Origin: Pseudomonadota bacterium
GTDB lineage: Bacteria > Desulfobacterota > Desulfarculia > Desulfarculales > JAHJDS01
Reading direction: 5' to 3'
Length of the DNA stretch: 12,649 nucleotides
Assembly (NCBI GenBank): GCA_018812395.1
Contig: JAHJDS010000159.1
Coordinates: 1-12,649 of the forward strand
In this document: positions 5,882 to 12,649 of the stretch, one piece after another
Layout of the letters: every line of letters starts with the position of its first letter
How positions within the stretch are numbered: the stretch's first letter is position 1
The notes under the pieces: generated by a model
Told to the model about the DNA's origin: nothing
The model's database searches: none
Seen by the model: the letters and a program-made list of their open reading frames with translations, nothing else
Translations under genes and position numbers: made by a program

Positions 5882-6079
5882 TCAATCGAGGCGGATGATC
5901 TTGACTTGTTTGCCGACCCACTCGGGGGGTAAATAGACCCGGCCCGAGTTGCCGCTCTGCTTGACCTGTTTCTCGATCATCTCCTCGCCGTAGACCTCGA
6001 ACTTGGCCCGGGTCCGGGAGAGAGCCTCCGCGCCGAGTTCGTCCTGCTCAGCGCCCTTCCTGGTCGATTTGGCGGCCAT
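5882..6079 (-). CDS. DUF2080-like small AbrB-type protein
   Basis: This 65-residue protein ends in VKQSGNSGRVYLPPEWVGK followed by QVKIIRLD, which matches the pattern I know from DUF2080 (annotated as putative transposon-encoded) and resembles swapped-hairpin AbrB DNA-binding proteins. Residues 1-32 are charged and less conserved-looking. I chose ATG at 6079 over an upstream TTG (6154) because the extra residues are low-complexity translation of a GC-rich leader. The ribosome binding site is weak: GGGGA lies about 14 nt away. It could be a local regulator or an antitoxin-like partner of the GNAT gene 76 nt downstream. The family is likely; function is unknown. Confidence 0.7.
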   Translation of the reverse strand: MAAKSTRKGAEQDELGAEALSRTRAKFEVYGEEMIEKQVKQSGNSGRVYLPPEWVGKQVKIIRLD

Positions 6080-6373
6080 GTGGTGTCTGATTCCCCACGA
6101 CTGGTAGGCGTGACGCCAACGGTCTATCCGCCCGGCGCCCGGCGCCTCGTTCAAGACTTATGGTGCCGATTCGCACCCGATCGCGTCCCGAAGGCCATCC
6201 GACCAAGGGCCGCTTGCCGCTGGGGGGATGGCCTCCCCCGCGGCCCGCCCGGAAAAGACAGACCCTCCAAGGACACGTTTTAATATAATCTCCATTGGAG
6301 TCCGACCCCGGGCCTCGGCCCTCTGGGCCTTGCCCTCTCGGCCCGCCTCTCCCCATGATTACATATTAGCTAT

Positions 6374-6406
6374 ATTATAACTACACCCGGCCGGTAGGGT
6401 TGTCAA
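6374..6406 (-). promoter_or_regulatory. candidate leftward promoter with perfect hexamers but a 21-bp spacer
   Basis: On the minus strand TTGACA (plus 6401-6406) and TATAAT (plus 6374-6379) are both consensus, but 21 bp apart instead of about 17. The spacer holds the palindrome CCGGCCGG. Use would give a leader of roughly 290 nt before the DUF2080 gene. Long-spacer promoters are typical of MerR-type activation, but no such regulator is encoded here. Confidence 0.4.
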
Positions 6407-6459
6407 GGAAAAACTGGGAAACAAGGCCATAACCCCCACCATCCTCTTGAAAACATTGG

Positions 6460-6501
6460 CCTGAATCCTCTTTTTCGGGTGAGATGTCGCCCCGATTCAG
6501 G
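6460..6501 (-). repeat. 8-bp inverted repeat downstream of the methyltransferase gene
   Basis: CCTGAATC (6460-6467) and GATTCAGG (6494-6501) are perfect arms 26 nt apart; an inner GGG/CCC pairing could extend the fold. It lies about 100 nt after the methyltransferase stop codon and could be a transcript end structure. No U-tract follows. Confidence 0.35.
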
Positions 6502-6598
6502 TGCGGAGGTGAGCCGTGGATAGTGTCAGCCGATATCCGGCTCGGGGAATGTTTGCGACGACCCCGGTCAACTCGGAGCGCGGCGTGTTGATGAACGG

Positions 6599-7432
6599 TC
6601 ACACCTTCCGGCCGTGCAACAGGGTATAGGTGAAAAAGGCGTAGTAGTCCGGTATATTCAAAATGAAATCAGATGATTCGGGTCGGCACAGCCGCTGATA
6701 TTCGGCCCAATCACCAGGTGTCGCCTCGGAGCGCGCTCCCTCCCAGCGCATCTCGAAGAGGCAGGTCAGGGCCCGGCGTTGCTCGTCGGTCAGCGGTGCC
6801 TGGACTTGGCCGACAAAGGTGTGGGCCGATGCGTCGGAGAGGCCGGCCTGACCAAACCAACCCGCCCCCCGCGGGAAGTGCCGTTCCGGTCTCATCCCCT
6901 GGACAAAGGGGGCGATGCCGGTGGCGGTGGCGTTGAGCCTGGTTTCCAGTGCGGGATACCCGGGCAGAAGCTGCTGCGAGGACCAGGCCATGACGGCCAC
7001 AACTCCGCCGGGCCTGACCACCCGGGCCATTTCCCGGATGAGGGGCAACGGGTCTCGGGGCATGTAGCCGACGCAGTCCACGCTCCAGGCCCAGTCAAAG
7101 CACTCGTCGTGAAAGGGCAGTCGGTTCACGTCCCCCCTTTGCCAGGACATTCGGTCCGATAGCCCGGACCTTTCGGCCGCGGTCTCGGCGTAGGCCAGGA
7201 GCCCGGGCGACAGATCGAGGCCGACCACCCGGCCGTCCGGCCCCACCGCCTCGGCCAGGAGCAGGGCCGGGAGGCCGATGCCGCATCCGGCGTCCAACCC
7301 TCGGCTTCCCGGAGAAGGCGACCATGTTCGGATCGCCGAGCGCAGCAGCGGTTCCCTCAGGGGATGGAATAGATACACCTTGTGGGCCAGATCGTCGGTC
7401 GCGGGCGGCGGCCACGGGCGGAGGGGTGTCAT
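6599..7432 (-). CDS. class I SAM-dependent methyltransferase
   Basis: This 277-residue protein has the Rossmann-fold methyltransferase motifs: motif I LDAGCGIG at 46-53, the acidic residue after strand 2 in VVGLDLS (69-75), GDVNRLPF (100-107) for adenine contact, and the post-motif helix MARVVRPGGVVAV at 135-147. The overall pattern is UbiE/Methyltransf_11-like. The C-terminal ~100 residues contain many aromatics (for example PDYYAFFTYT) and may bind the acceptor. ATG at 7432 is preferred because GGAG lies 7-8 nt upstream and upstream residues look like non-coding translation. It follows the MBL hydrolase gene and a small ORF on the same strand, so the three may be cotranscribed. The methyl acceptor cannot be deduced. 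Confidence 0.85.
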   Translation of the reverse strand: MTPLRPWPPPATDDLAHKVYLFHPLREPLLRSAIRTWSPSPGSRGLDAGCGIGLPALLLAEAVGPDGRVVGLDLSPGLLAYAETAAERSGLSDRMSWQRGDVNRLPFHDECFDWAWSVDCVGYMPRDPLPLIREMARVVRPGGVVAVMAWSSQQLLPGYPALETRLNATATGIAPFVQGMRPERHFPRGAGWFGQAGLSDASAHTFVGQVQAPLTDEQRRALTCLFEMRWEGARSEATPGDWAEYQRLCRPESSDFILNIPDYYAFFTYTLLHGRKV

Positions 7433-7514
7433 GTTCTCGCTCCAGACCGGCCTCGGGGGGCGGTTCTCGTGCGACACCGGTCGCCGAGGCGACCATCGGC
7501 TCCCGCCCCGGAGG

Positions 7515-7673
7515 CTATGATCGCTGCGGGTCGTGGTGCCGGAGAACCGGCGGACCGAAGGCCTCGGTGAACCGGCGGCGCCAATCGGCCCCGGCAAAGA
7601 AGAGGTCGCGGGCCGACTCGGGGAGGATGGTCTCGATCCGGCGGCACCGGTCCTGATAGCGGCCCTGGTTCAT
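7515..7673 (-). CDS. small hypothetical protein, 52 residues
   Basis: This frame encodes MNQGRYQDRC through a segment RDLFFAGADWRRRFTEAFG, ending in TAG. It lies on the same strand between the MBL hydrolase (stop 68 nt upstream) and the methyltransferase (start 82 nt downstream). The composition is protein-like and a reading of the other strand is no better, but the ribosome binding site is weak (GATGAAGAA before the ATG). It is not a recognisable family and has no signal peptide, membrane segment or Cys motif. It may be a genuine small protein, the relic of a larger gene, or chance. Confidence 0.4.
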   Translation of the reverse strand: MNQGRYQDRCRRIETILPESARDLFFAGADWRRRFTEAFGPPVLRHHDPQRS

Positions 7674-7740
7674 TTCTTCATCTTCAGTCGATCGAGGACG
7701 CGATGGACGACCTCGAACGGTCCACGGTGCGCCCGACGAT

Positions 7741-8685
7741 TCAGCCGGCATCGGCCGCGGGCCCTTCGGCCCGGAGGCCCAGGTCGTCGCGGACGCACCT
7801 GACCCTCTCCCGAAGATTGAGGAGGTAGGCCGCCAGGGGCTGTTTGGGCAGGGGCCGGGCGTCCCACTCCTCGGCCCTGACCCGGTCCATGACCCGCTCC
7901 AGGCGGCCGTTTTCCGCGGTCAACAGTACGGCCACCCACTCGTGGAACCGCTGGGAGGACTCGAGGGAGCGCTCGAGGTAGGCCCGGGCCTCGGGGCCGA
8001 CCAGGTGGTAATGGTGGCCCAGCAGGATCAGGTCGGTCGGCAGTTCGGCCAGGCGGCAAAGGGAATCTCGGTATTGGCCGTAGGAGACCAGGTGTTCGCT
8101 GACAATATGGTCGCTGTGGGGCAGGATCGTTCCTCCCGCCTCCGAGGCGACGAGGATCCGACGCTCCGGGACGTAATAGCATAAAAAATCACGGGTGTGA
8201 CCCGGCGCGGCGATGACCTGGAGGGTGGACTCGGGAGAGAGAGTCAGCCAATCGCCTTCCTCCAGGATACGGGTCACCTCGAAACCGGTAAACGGCTCGT
8301 ACTCGGCGTCGCCGGTCAGGTCGAATTCCGTGCCGGCGAAGAACCGAGTCGCGGCCCGGTTGAGGTCCCGGATCATGGCCCGCACCGAGGGCTTGCCCAG
8401 GACTTCGGCCGCCCGGGCCGAGGCCCCGACCTCGATCCCGGGATAGCGCCTCAAAAGGGCCGGCGCGGCCCCGACGTGATCGAAATGGGAATGGGTCAGC
8501 AGCAGACGCGACGGCGGCCGTCCTGCCAAAAAACGCTCGATGTCACCCAGATAGGCCGGGGCCAGGCAGTCCAACCCGGCGTCGATCAGGGTCGGCCGGT
8601 CCCCATCCAACAGGAACGCGGGCATACCGGCGTTGCCCAGGACGTAGACGTCCTCGGCGATGGGACCTCTTTTATGGACGGGCAT
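7741..8685 (-). CDS. metallo-beta-lactamase-fold hydrolase
   Basis: This 314-residue soluble protein has the MBL-fold metal motif THSHFDHVG (H65, H67, D69, H70), then H163 in AAPGHTRD and H224/H225 in LGHHYH. D35 (TLIDAGLD) is the usual N-terminal strand motif. The metal-bridging Asp expected near residue 182 appears as Glu in VASEAGG. The last ~85 residues are helical and Arg-rich, perhaps an accessory domain. GAGG lies 8 nt before the ATG. Family members act on thioesters, glutathione adducts, lactones, phosphodiesters or RNA. The next genes on the strand are a 52-codon ORF and a methyltransferase. No specific substrate can be assigned. Confidence 0.85.
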   Translation of the reverse strand: MPVHKRGPIAEDVYVLGNAGMPAFLLDGDRPTLIDAGLDCLAPAYLGDIERFLAGRPPSRLLLTHSHFDHVGAAPALLRRYPGIEVGASARAAEVLGKPSVRAMIRDLNRAATRFFAGTEFDLTGDAEYEPFTGFEVTRILEEGDWLTLSPESTLQVIAAPGHTRDFLCYYVPERRILVASEAGGTILPHSDHIVSEHLVSYGQYRDSLCRLAELPTDLILLGHHYHLVGPEARAYLERSLESSQRFHEWVAVLLTAENGRLERVMDRVRAEEWDARPLPKQPLAAYLLNLRERVRCVRDDLGLRAEGPAADAG

Positions 8686-8750
8686 GGGCCATTCCTCGTC
8701 ACCAGGCCGGATTAGGCGCCTGTTCGGGCGGCGTCAGGGCACCATAGCCT

Positions 8751-8776
8751 GACCGCTCCGGGTTTGTAAAGCGGTC
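8751..8776. promoter_or_regulatory. 7-bp inverted repeat, possible operator
   Basis: GACCGCT (8751-8757) and AGCGGTC (8770-8776) are perfect inverted arms separated by 12 nt, about 65 nt upstream of the MBL hydrolase start. The spacing would suit a dimeric regulator, but this is inferred from symmetry alone. Confidence 0.3.
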
Positions 8777-8850
8777 CGTCGTCCATAGGGATTGAGCCGT
8801 CGGCCCAAGGCCCGAGGTCTTGCTCCGGCGCTGAATCGAGTCCCGGACCA

Positions 8851-8865
8851 TGGCTCAATGGTTGT
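8851..8865 (+). promoter_or_regulatory. weak sigma-54-like promoter candidate for the sensor kinase
   Basis: TGGCTC-AATGG-TTGT matches the TGGCAC-N5-TTGC arrangement with correct spacing but one mismatch in each block, including the important final C. It would give a leader of about 140 nt. It overlaps the inverted arm at 8852-8859. Confidence 0.2.
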
Positions 8866-9013
8866 CCTTAAAAAAATGCTCTAGCGCTCGAAAGGGTGCT
8901 CATTTCATGGACATCCTCTCCCACATGATGATAACGTGTTGACTGCTGTCCACTCGGCGACGAGGGGGAGACACGGTCCCGGAACCGGCCTGCTCGGGCT
9001 CAGGGAGACGGAA

Positions 9014-12000
9014 ATGAACGACCAGGACCAGGAAGTCAGGCGACTGCGGGCCGAACTGGAGGAGCTTGGTCGGGAGAACGCCCGTCTCCAGGACGAACGG
9101 CTCCGGCGTCGCCGGGTCGAGGACGACCTCCACCAAAGGGCCGAGGACCTGGTCGCCCTGAACCGGCTCGGACTCGAGCTCGGGGCCGCCCGGTCCCCGG
9201 AGTCACTGCTCGCCACCGCCGTCGATCGGATTGATGAGCTTGTCTCCCCGGACTTTTCGCTGGTTTTTTTACGCCAAAACGGCCGGTTGATCCTCCAGGA
9301 CACGGGTCGGGGCGATTCGGGGCGCCCTCCGGAAATCGGGTCCGAGCACCGGGTCGGGGAATGCCTGTGCGGCCTGGCCGCCAGCCAAGAACGGCCGGTC
9401 TACTCCGATGACCTTCGCCACGATCCCCGCTGCACCCGGCCGGAGTGCGGGCGGGCTGGGGTCCACTCCCTGGCGGCCCTGCCCCTGCAAAACGGCGACG
9501 GGACGATCGGGGTGTTGGCCCTGGCCTCGTTTTCAGCCAGGCGCTTTGGCGAGATGGGGGCCTTTTTGGACCCCTTGGCCAAGGCCCTGGCCCGGGGCCT
9601 GGACAACGCCCTGGTTTACGAGAGGATCCAGGGCCGGTTCGAGGAAGTCCGGAAGCGGCTGGGCGAACTCGAGGACACCCAGGCCACGCTCGAGGAAAGT
9701 GAAGAGTACTATCACCTCCTGTTGGAGACCGGCCCCGACGCGGTGATCATCGTCGACAACAAAGGTGCCCTGCTCGACGCCAACCAACGGGCGCTGTCCC
9801 TGTGGGACTACGACGGTCTGGACGAGGCCCGCCGAGCGGTCACCAACGCCCTGGAATGGGTCGCGCCCGCGGATCGGAACCGCTTCGTGGACCACGTCCG
9901 GGAGACCTATCAACAGGGGGCCGTTCGGACCGAACAGTATCTGCTGGTGAAAAGGGGCGAAACTCCGTTCCCGGCCGAAGTGACCGTAGCGGTGGGCAAC
10001 AACGACCAGGGCCTCCCTCGGGGCGCCATCTGCCTCATCAGGGACCTGACCGACCGGTGGCTGGCCGAAGAACAACTTCGGGAAATCGAGGAAGACTACC
10101 GGACCTTGGTCGAAAACGTCAACGTCGGCATTTATCGGACGTCCGGCGCCCCGCCGGGCAGAATCGTTCGGGCCAATCCGGCGATGGTGGACATGTTCGG
10201 CTTCGACTCCTTCGAGGAGCTGGCCGTGGTGCCGGTAGTCGAAATGTACCAGAACACCCAGGAGAGGGCGCTGTTTCTGGAGGAGTTGCGCCACCGGGGG
10301 ATGGTCCGAAGTCGGGTGCTCCGCCTGAGGAAGAAGGACGGCTCGTTTTTTCTGGCCTCGTGCACGGCCACGATCCGCCGCGGCCCCGACGACTCGGTCA
10401 AATGGATCGACGGGGTCATGGAGGACGTCACCGAACGGGTCAGGATCGAAGAGGCCCTGTACAACTCCGAGCGTCAGTACCGGACGACCATCGAGTCCCT
10501 GGGGGACCCGATTTTCGTCTTGGACCGTGATCTGAGGCTGATCCTCTCTAACCAGGCCTTGAAGAATTGGATGGACGATCTGGACCTCTCGACCGATGTC
10601 CTCGGCCGGCCGATGGCCGCGGCTTTCCCCTGTCTTCCCGAGACGACACTCGAGAGCTACCGGCGGGTCTTCGCCACGGGCCGGGGTTCGATCACCGAAG
10701 ACCGGATCGAGGCGGGCGGCCGGGAGGTCATCACCGAAACGCGCCGGATACCGGTGTTTGAAGGCCGGGAAGTGGCCCGCGTCGTCGCGGTCGTCCGGGA
10801 CATCACCGAGCGCAAACGGGCCGAGGAGGACCTGCGCCGGAGCGAGAGGAAATACCGAGAACTGATCGAGACCATGAACGAGGGTCTGGGCATCACCGAC
10901 GAGAACTACGTTTTCACTTACGTCAATAACCGGTTCGCCGAAATGCTGGGCTACGACGTCTCTGAAATGGGCGGCCGCCACATCCTTGATTTCGTGGACG
11001 AGGACGACCAAGAGATAATGGCCCGCCAAATCGACGAACGCCAACAAGGAGAGCGGAAACCCTATGAACTGGTCTGGGCGGCCAAGGACGGCCGCCGGGT
11101 CCACTCGATCATCTCGCCCATGGGCTTTTACGACGACCAGGGCGTTTTTACCGGCAGCTTCGGGGTGGTGACCGACATCACCGAACGGGTGGAGGCCGAG
11201 CGGGAGTTTCGGGAACTGGAAGAGCAGCTCTTTCAGTCCCAGAAGATGGAGGCCGTCGGCACCTTGGCCAGCGGCATCGCCCATGACTTCAACAATCTCC
11301 TGCACGCCATCTCGGGCTACGTTCAACTCCTCCAGACCGGGAAGAGGAAGGCTCACGCCCGGTATCTGTCGGAGATCGAGGCCGCGGTCGACCGGGCGAC
11401 CGAGCTGGTCCGGCGGCTGCTGACCTTCAGCCGCAAGGTCGAGCATGAGTTCCAGCCGCTGGACCTCAATCAGGAGGTGATCCAGACGGTCAAGATCCTG
11501 GAACGGACCATCCCGAAGATGATCGGCATCGAGACGGACCTGGGCGAAGACCTGAAGCCGGTCCAGGGCGACCGGACTCAACTGGAGCAGATCGTGATGA
11601 ACCTGGGGGCCAACGCCCGGGACGCCATGCCGGACGGCGGCCGGCTGAGGATCAAGACCGAGAACGCCCTCCTCGACGAGACCTACTGCCGGACCCACGT
11701 CGAGGCGACGCCGGGTGAGTACGTCCGGCTGCGGGTGTCGGACACGGGTCAGGGGATGGACGCCCACACCATGGCCCATATCTTCGAACCGTTCTTCACC
11801 ACCAAGGCCGTGGGCGAAGGCACCGGCCTGGGGTTGTCCACGGCCTACGGCATCGTCCGGGGGCACGGCGGTCACATCACCTGTCACAGTCAACCGGGCC
11901 AAGGAACGACCTTTGACGTCTATTGGCCGGCGCACGAGGCCGCCGTCGCCAAACGGGCCGCGGCGGCCGAACCCGAGGCCCCGGTGCGGGGCGGCGACGA

Positions 12001-12367
12001 GACGATCCTGCTGGTGGATGACGATCAGCCCGTGCTGGACATCGGGCGGGCCATCCTCGAGGAATTCGGCTACGAGGTGCTGGCCGTCACCAGCGGCGAG
12101 GAGGCCCTGGAAGTCTATGGCGCCCGGTTGGAGGCGGTCGACCTGGCGGTCATCGACTTGATCATGCCCGGCATGGGCGGACGGGCCTGTCTCCGGGAGT
12201 TGCTGGCCATCCGCTCCGATTTGCCGGTCATCGTCGCCAGCGGTCATCTGGTGCACGGTCAGGAGGAGCGGATGCTCGACGCCGGGGCCAGGGGTTTCGT
12301 GGCCAAACCCTATCGGCTGGGCGAATTGCTGAAACGGGTTCGGGAGGTGCTCGATACCACGGCCTGA
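9014..12367 (+). CDS. soluble hybrid sensor histidine kinase (GAF-PAS4-HisKA-HATPase-REC)
   Basis: This 1117-residue protein has no membrane segment and should sense a cytoplasmic signal. Order: coiled coil (1-50), GAF (about 50-205), four PAS domains (about 229-350, 357-478, 482-600, 607-726), HisKA with phospho-acceptor H757 in GIAHDFNN, and an HATPase with N863 (NLGANARDA), D910 (DTGQGM) and the G2 loop GEGTGLGLS near 935-943. The C-terminal receiver has acidic D1002-D1004, phospho-acceptor D1048 (VIDLIMPG) and K1098. PAS ends carry the usual D-x-T-E-R or D-L-T-D-R linkers. GGGAG upstream of ATG 9014 supports that start. The receiver lacks an output domain, so phosphate may pass to an unlinked histidine phosphotransferase or the receiver may regulate the kinase itself. 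The GAF has four Cys (117, 119, 140, 145). The signal is unknown. Confidence 0.92.
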   Translation: MNDQDQEVRRLRAELEELGRENARLQDERLRRRRVEDDLHQRAEDLVALNRLGLELGAARSPESLLATAVDRIDELVSPDFSLVFLRQNGRLILQDTGRGDSGRPPEIGSEHRVGECLCGLAASQERPVYSDDLRHDPRCTRPECGRAGVHSLAALPLQNGDGTIGVLALASFSARRFGEMGAFLDPLAKALARGLDNALVYERIQGRFEEVRKRLGELEDTQATLEESEEYYHLLLETGPDAVIIVDNKGALLDANQRALSLWDYDGLDEARRAVTNALEWVAPADRNRFVDHVRETYQQGAVRTEQYLLVKRGETPFPAEVTVAVGNNDQGLPRGAICLIRDLTDRWLAEEQLREIEEDYRTLVENVNVGIYRTSGAPPGRIVRANPAMVDMFGFDSFEELAVVPVVEMYQNTQERALFLEELRHRGMVRSRVLRLRKKDGSFFLASCTATIRRGPDDSVKWIDGVMEDVTERVRIEEALYNSERQYRTTIESLGDPIFVLDRDLRLILSNQALKNWMDDLDLSTDVLGRPMAAAFPCLPETTLESYRRVFATGRGSITEDRIEAGGREVITETRRIPVFEGREVARVVAVVRDITERKRAEEDLRRSERKYRELIETMNEGLGITDENYVFTYVNNRFAEMLGYDVSEMGGRHILDFVDEDDQEIMARQIDERQQGERKPYELVWAAKDGRRVHSIISPMGFYDDQGVFTGSFGVVTDITERVEAEREFRELEEQLFQSQKMEAVGTLASGIAHDFNNLLHAISGYVQLLQTGKRKAHARYLSEIEAAVDRATELVRRLLTFSRKVEHEFQPLDLNQEVIQTVKILERTIPKMIGIETDLGEDLKPVQGDRTQLEQIVMNLGANARDAMPDGGRLRIKTENALLDETYCRTHVEATPGEYVRLRVSDTGQGMDAHTMAHIFEPFFTTKAVGEGTGLGLSTAYGIVRGHGGHITCHSQPGQGTTFDVYWPAHEAAVAKRAAAAEPEAPVRGGDETILLVDDDQPVLDIGRAILEEFGYEVLAVTSGEEALEVYGARLEAVDLAVIDLIMPGMGGRACLRELLAIRSDLPVIVASGHLVHGQEERMLDAGARGFVAKPYRLGELLKRVREVLDTTA

Positions 12368-12395
12368 GGGCCGGATCGTTTCCAGGGCCGCCCGG

Positions 12396-12649
12396 TCAGC
12401 CGTCCAGAATTTCCCGGACCTTGTGGAGCATGTCGTGGAGCCGATACGGCTTGCCGATATAACCGGCCGCCCCGGCTTCCAGGGAATTCTTGACCTGGCC
12501 GTTGACCGAATAGCCGCTGGCGATGATGACCTTGACTTCCGGGTCCGACTCACGCAGCAGTCCCAAGGCCTTGTGGCCGCCCATGCCGGGCATCCCCAGA
12601 TCGAGGATGATCAGGTCTATGCCGTCGCCTTGTTCCCGGTAGATCTCCA
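12396..12649 (-). CDS. receiver domain, C-terminal part of a response regulator or hybrid kinase (enters from the right)
   Basis: The last 83 codons of a leftward gene are visible. The frame stays open to the window edge, so the ATG inside it (12593) is not the start. The phospho-acceptor Asp lies in LIILDLGMPG (codon 12609-12611), followed by the switch region VIIASGY and Lys in IGKPYR, then the final helix MLHKVREILDG. It ends right after the receiver, as in hybrid kinases with a C-terminal receiver or in stand-alone CheY-like proteins. It resembles the receiver of the convergent kinase gene (both have PGMGG, ASG and KPYRL motifs), suggesting paralogy. The two stop codons are 28 bp apart with no clear terminator between them. 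Confidence 0.9.
   Translation of the reverse strand, partial: EIYREQGDGIDLIILDLGMPGMGGHKALGLLRESDPEVKVIIASGYSVNGQVKNSLEAGAAGYIGKPYRLHDMLHKVREILDG

Larger units (their letters stand above)
6080..6598. other. 519-bp non-coding regulatory stretch
   Basis: No convincing gene is present. It contains AT-rich islands at 6278-6290 and 6357-6383 within GC-rich sequence, a perfect 11-bp palindrome CTCCATTGGAG at 6290-6300, GC-rich repeated GGGCC/GGCCC elements at 6310-6344, a small hairpin GGTGC-CGATTC-GCACC at 6162-6177, and a candidate leftward promoter. A 73-codon frame starting at GTG 6602 overlaps the methyltransferase stop, but it has no recognisable content. Confidence 0.6.
8686..9013. other. 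328-bp divergent intergenic region
   Basis: This lies between the leftward MBL hydrolase and the rightward sensor kinase and should hold promoters for both. Visible elements are a 7-bp inverted repeat at 8751-8776, distant inverted arms ATTGAGCC (8791-8798) and GGCTCAAT (8852-8859), a possible sigma-54-like site at 8851-8865 and an A7 tract near 8870. No small gene is supported. A GTG at 8936 in frame with the kinase is a weaker start than ATG 9014. Confidence 0.5.

Noticed and set aside
6310..6350. GGGCC/GGCCC repeats as a CRISPR or direct-repeat array
   Set aside because: Units are short, irregular and without uniform spacers; they are better seen as GC-rich secondary structure in a leader.
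6381..6602. 73-codon minus-strand frame starting at GTG overlapping the methyltransferase stop
   Set aside because: The overlap could suggest coupling, but the product has no protein-like pattern and the frame covers the candidate promoter region and an inverted repeat.
9533..12553. Very long open frame (about 1000 codons) on the minus strand opposite the kinase gene
   Set aside because: It is an antisense shadow caused by GC-rich third positions; the plus-strand frame has full kinase motifs and a ribosome binding site, and the antisense product has no recognisable domain.
1..12649. tRNA or rRNA genes
   Set aside because: No cloverleaf with a T-loop consensus and no conserved rRNA blocks were found on reading either strand.

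Overview
This GC-rich window looks like a chromosome segment of an anaerobic bacterium, most likely a Desulfobacterota (deltaproteobacterial) relative. That guess rests on family content only: ATP-dependent aryl-CoA reductase components, a NuoG/GltD-type multi-cofactor flavoprotein, and a large soluble hybrid histidine kinase. No rRNA, tRNA, CRISPR array or complete insertion sequence is visible.

Positions 1-325 hold the possible first codons of a leftward gene at the edge, then three perfect hairpins in a row. Positions 326-5151 are a leftward operon resembling the electron-delivery half of a bzd-type (class I) benzoyl-CoA reductase system. In transcription order it contains a 31-codon stub that looks like the beginning of a dehydratase/reductase catalytic subunit, two BcrA/BadF-type ATPase subunits (bzdP-like and bzdQ-like), a two-cluster ferredoxin (bzdM-like), and an 838-residue NAD(P)H:ferredoxin oxidoreductase-like flavoprotein (bzdV-like). 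The expected flow is NAD(P)H -> flavoprotein -> ferredoxin -> ATP-hydrolysing P/Q dimer -> a substrate-binding N/O dimer. No N/O genes are present, so the substrate cannot be deduced from this window.

Positions 5191-6079 hold a 142-bp tandem duplication that copied the 3' end of a GNAT acetyltransferase gene, the intact acetyltransferase, and a small AbrB-like DUF2080 protein. Positions 6080-6598 are a non-coding regulatory stretch with near-consensus leftward promoter hexamers at unusually wide spacing. Positions 6599-8685 carry, in the same orientation, a SAM methyltransferase, a 52-codon unknown ORF and a metallo-beta-lactamase-fold hydrolase.

After a 328-bp divergent intergenic region, a rightward 1117-residue hybrid sensor kinase (GAF, four PAS, HisKA, HATPase, receiver) fills 9014-12367. 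It converges on the receiver-domain end of another protein that enters from the right edge. The most unusual parts are the reductase activation module without catalytic subunits, its catalytic-subunit stub with an intact ribosome binding site, the adjacent duplication scar, and a possible degenerate GIY-YIG-like tail on the flavoprotein.
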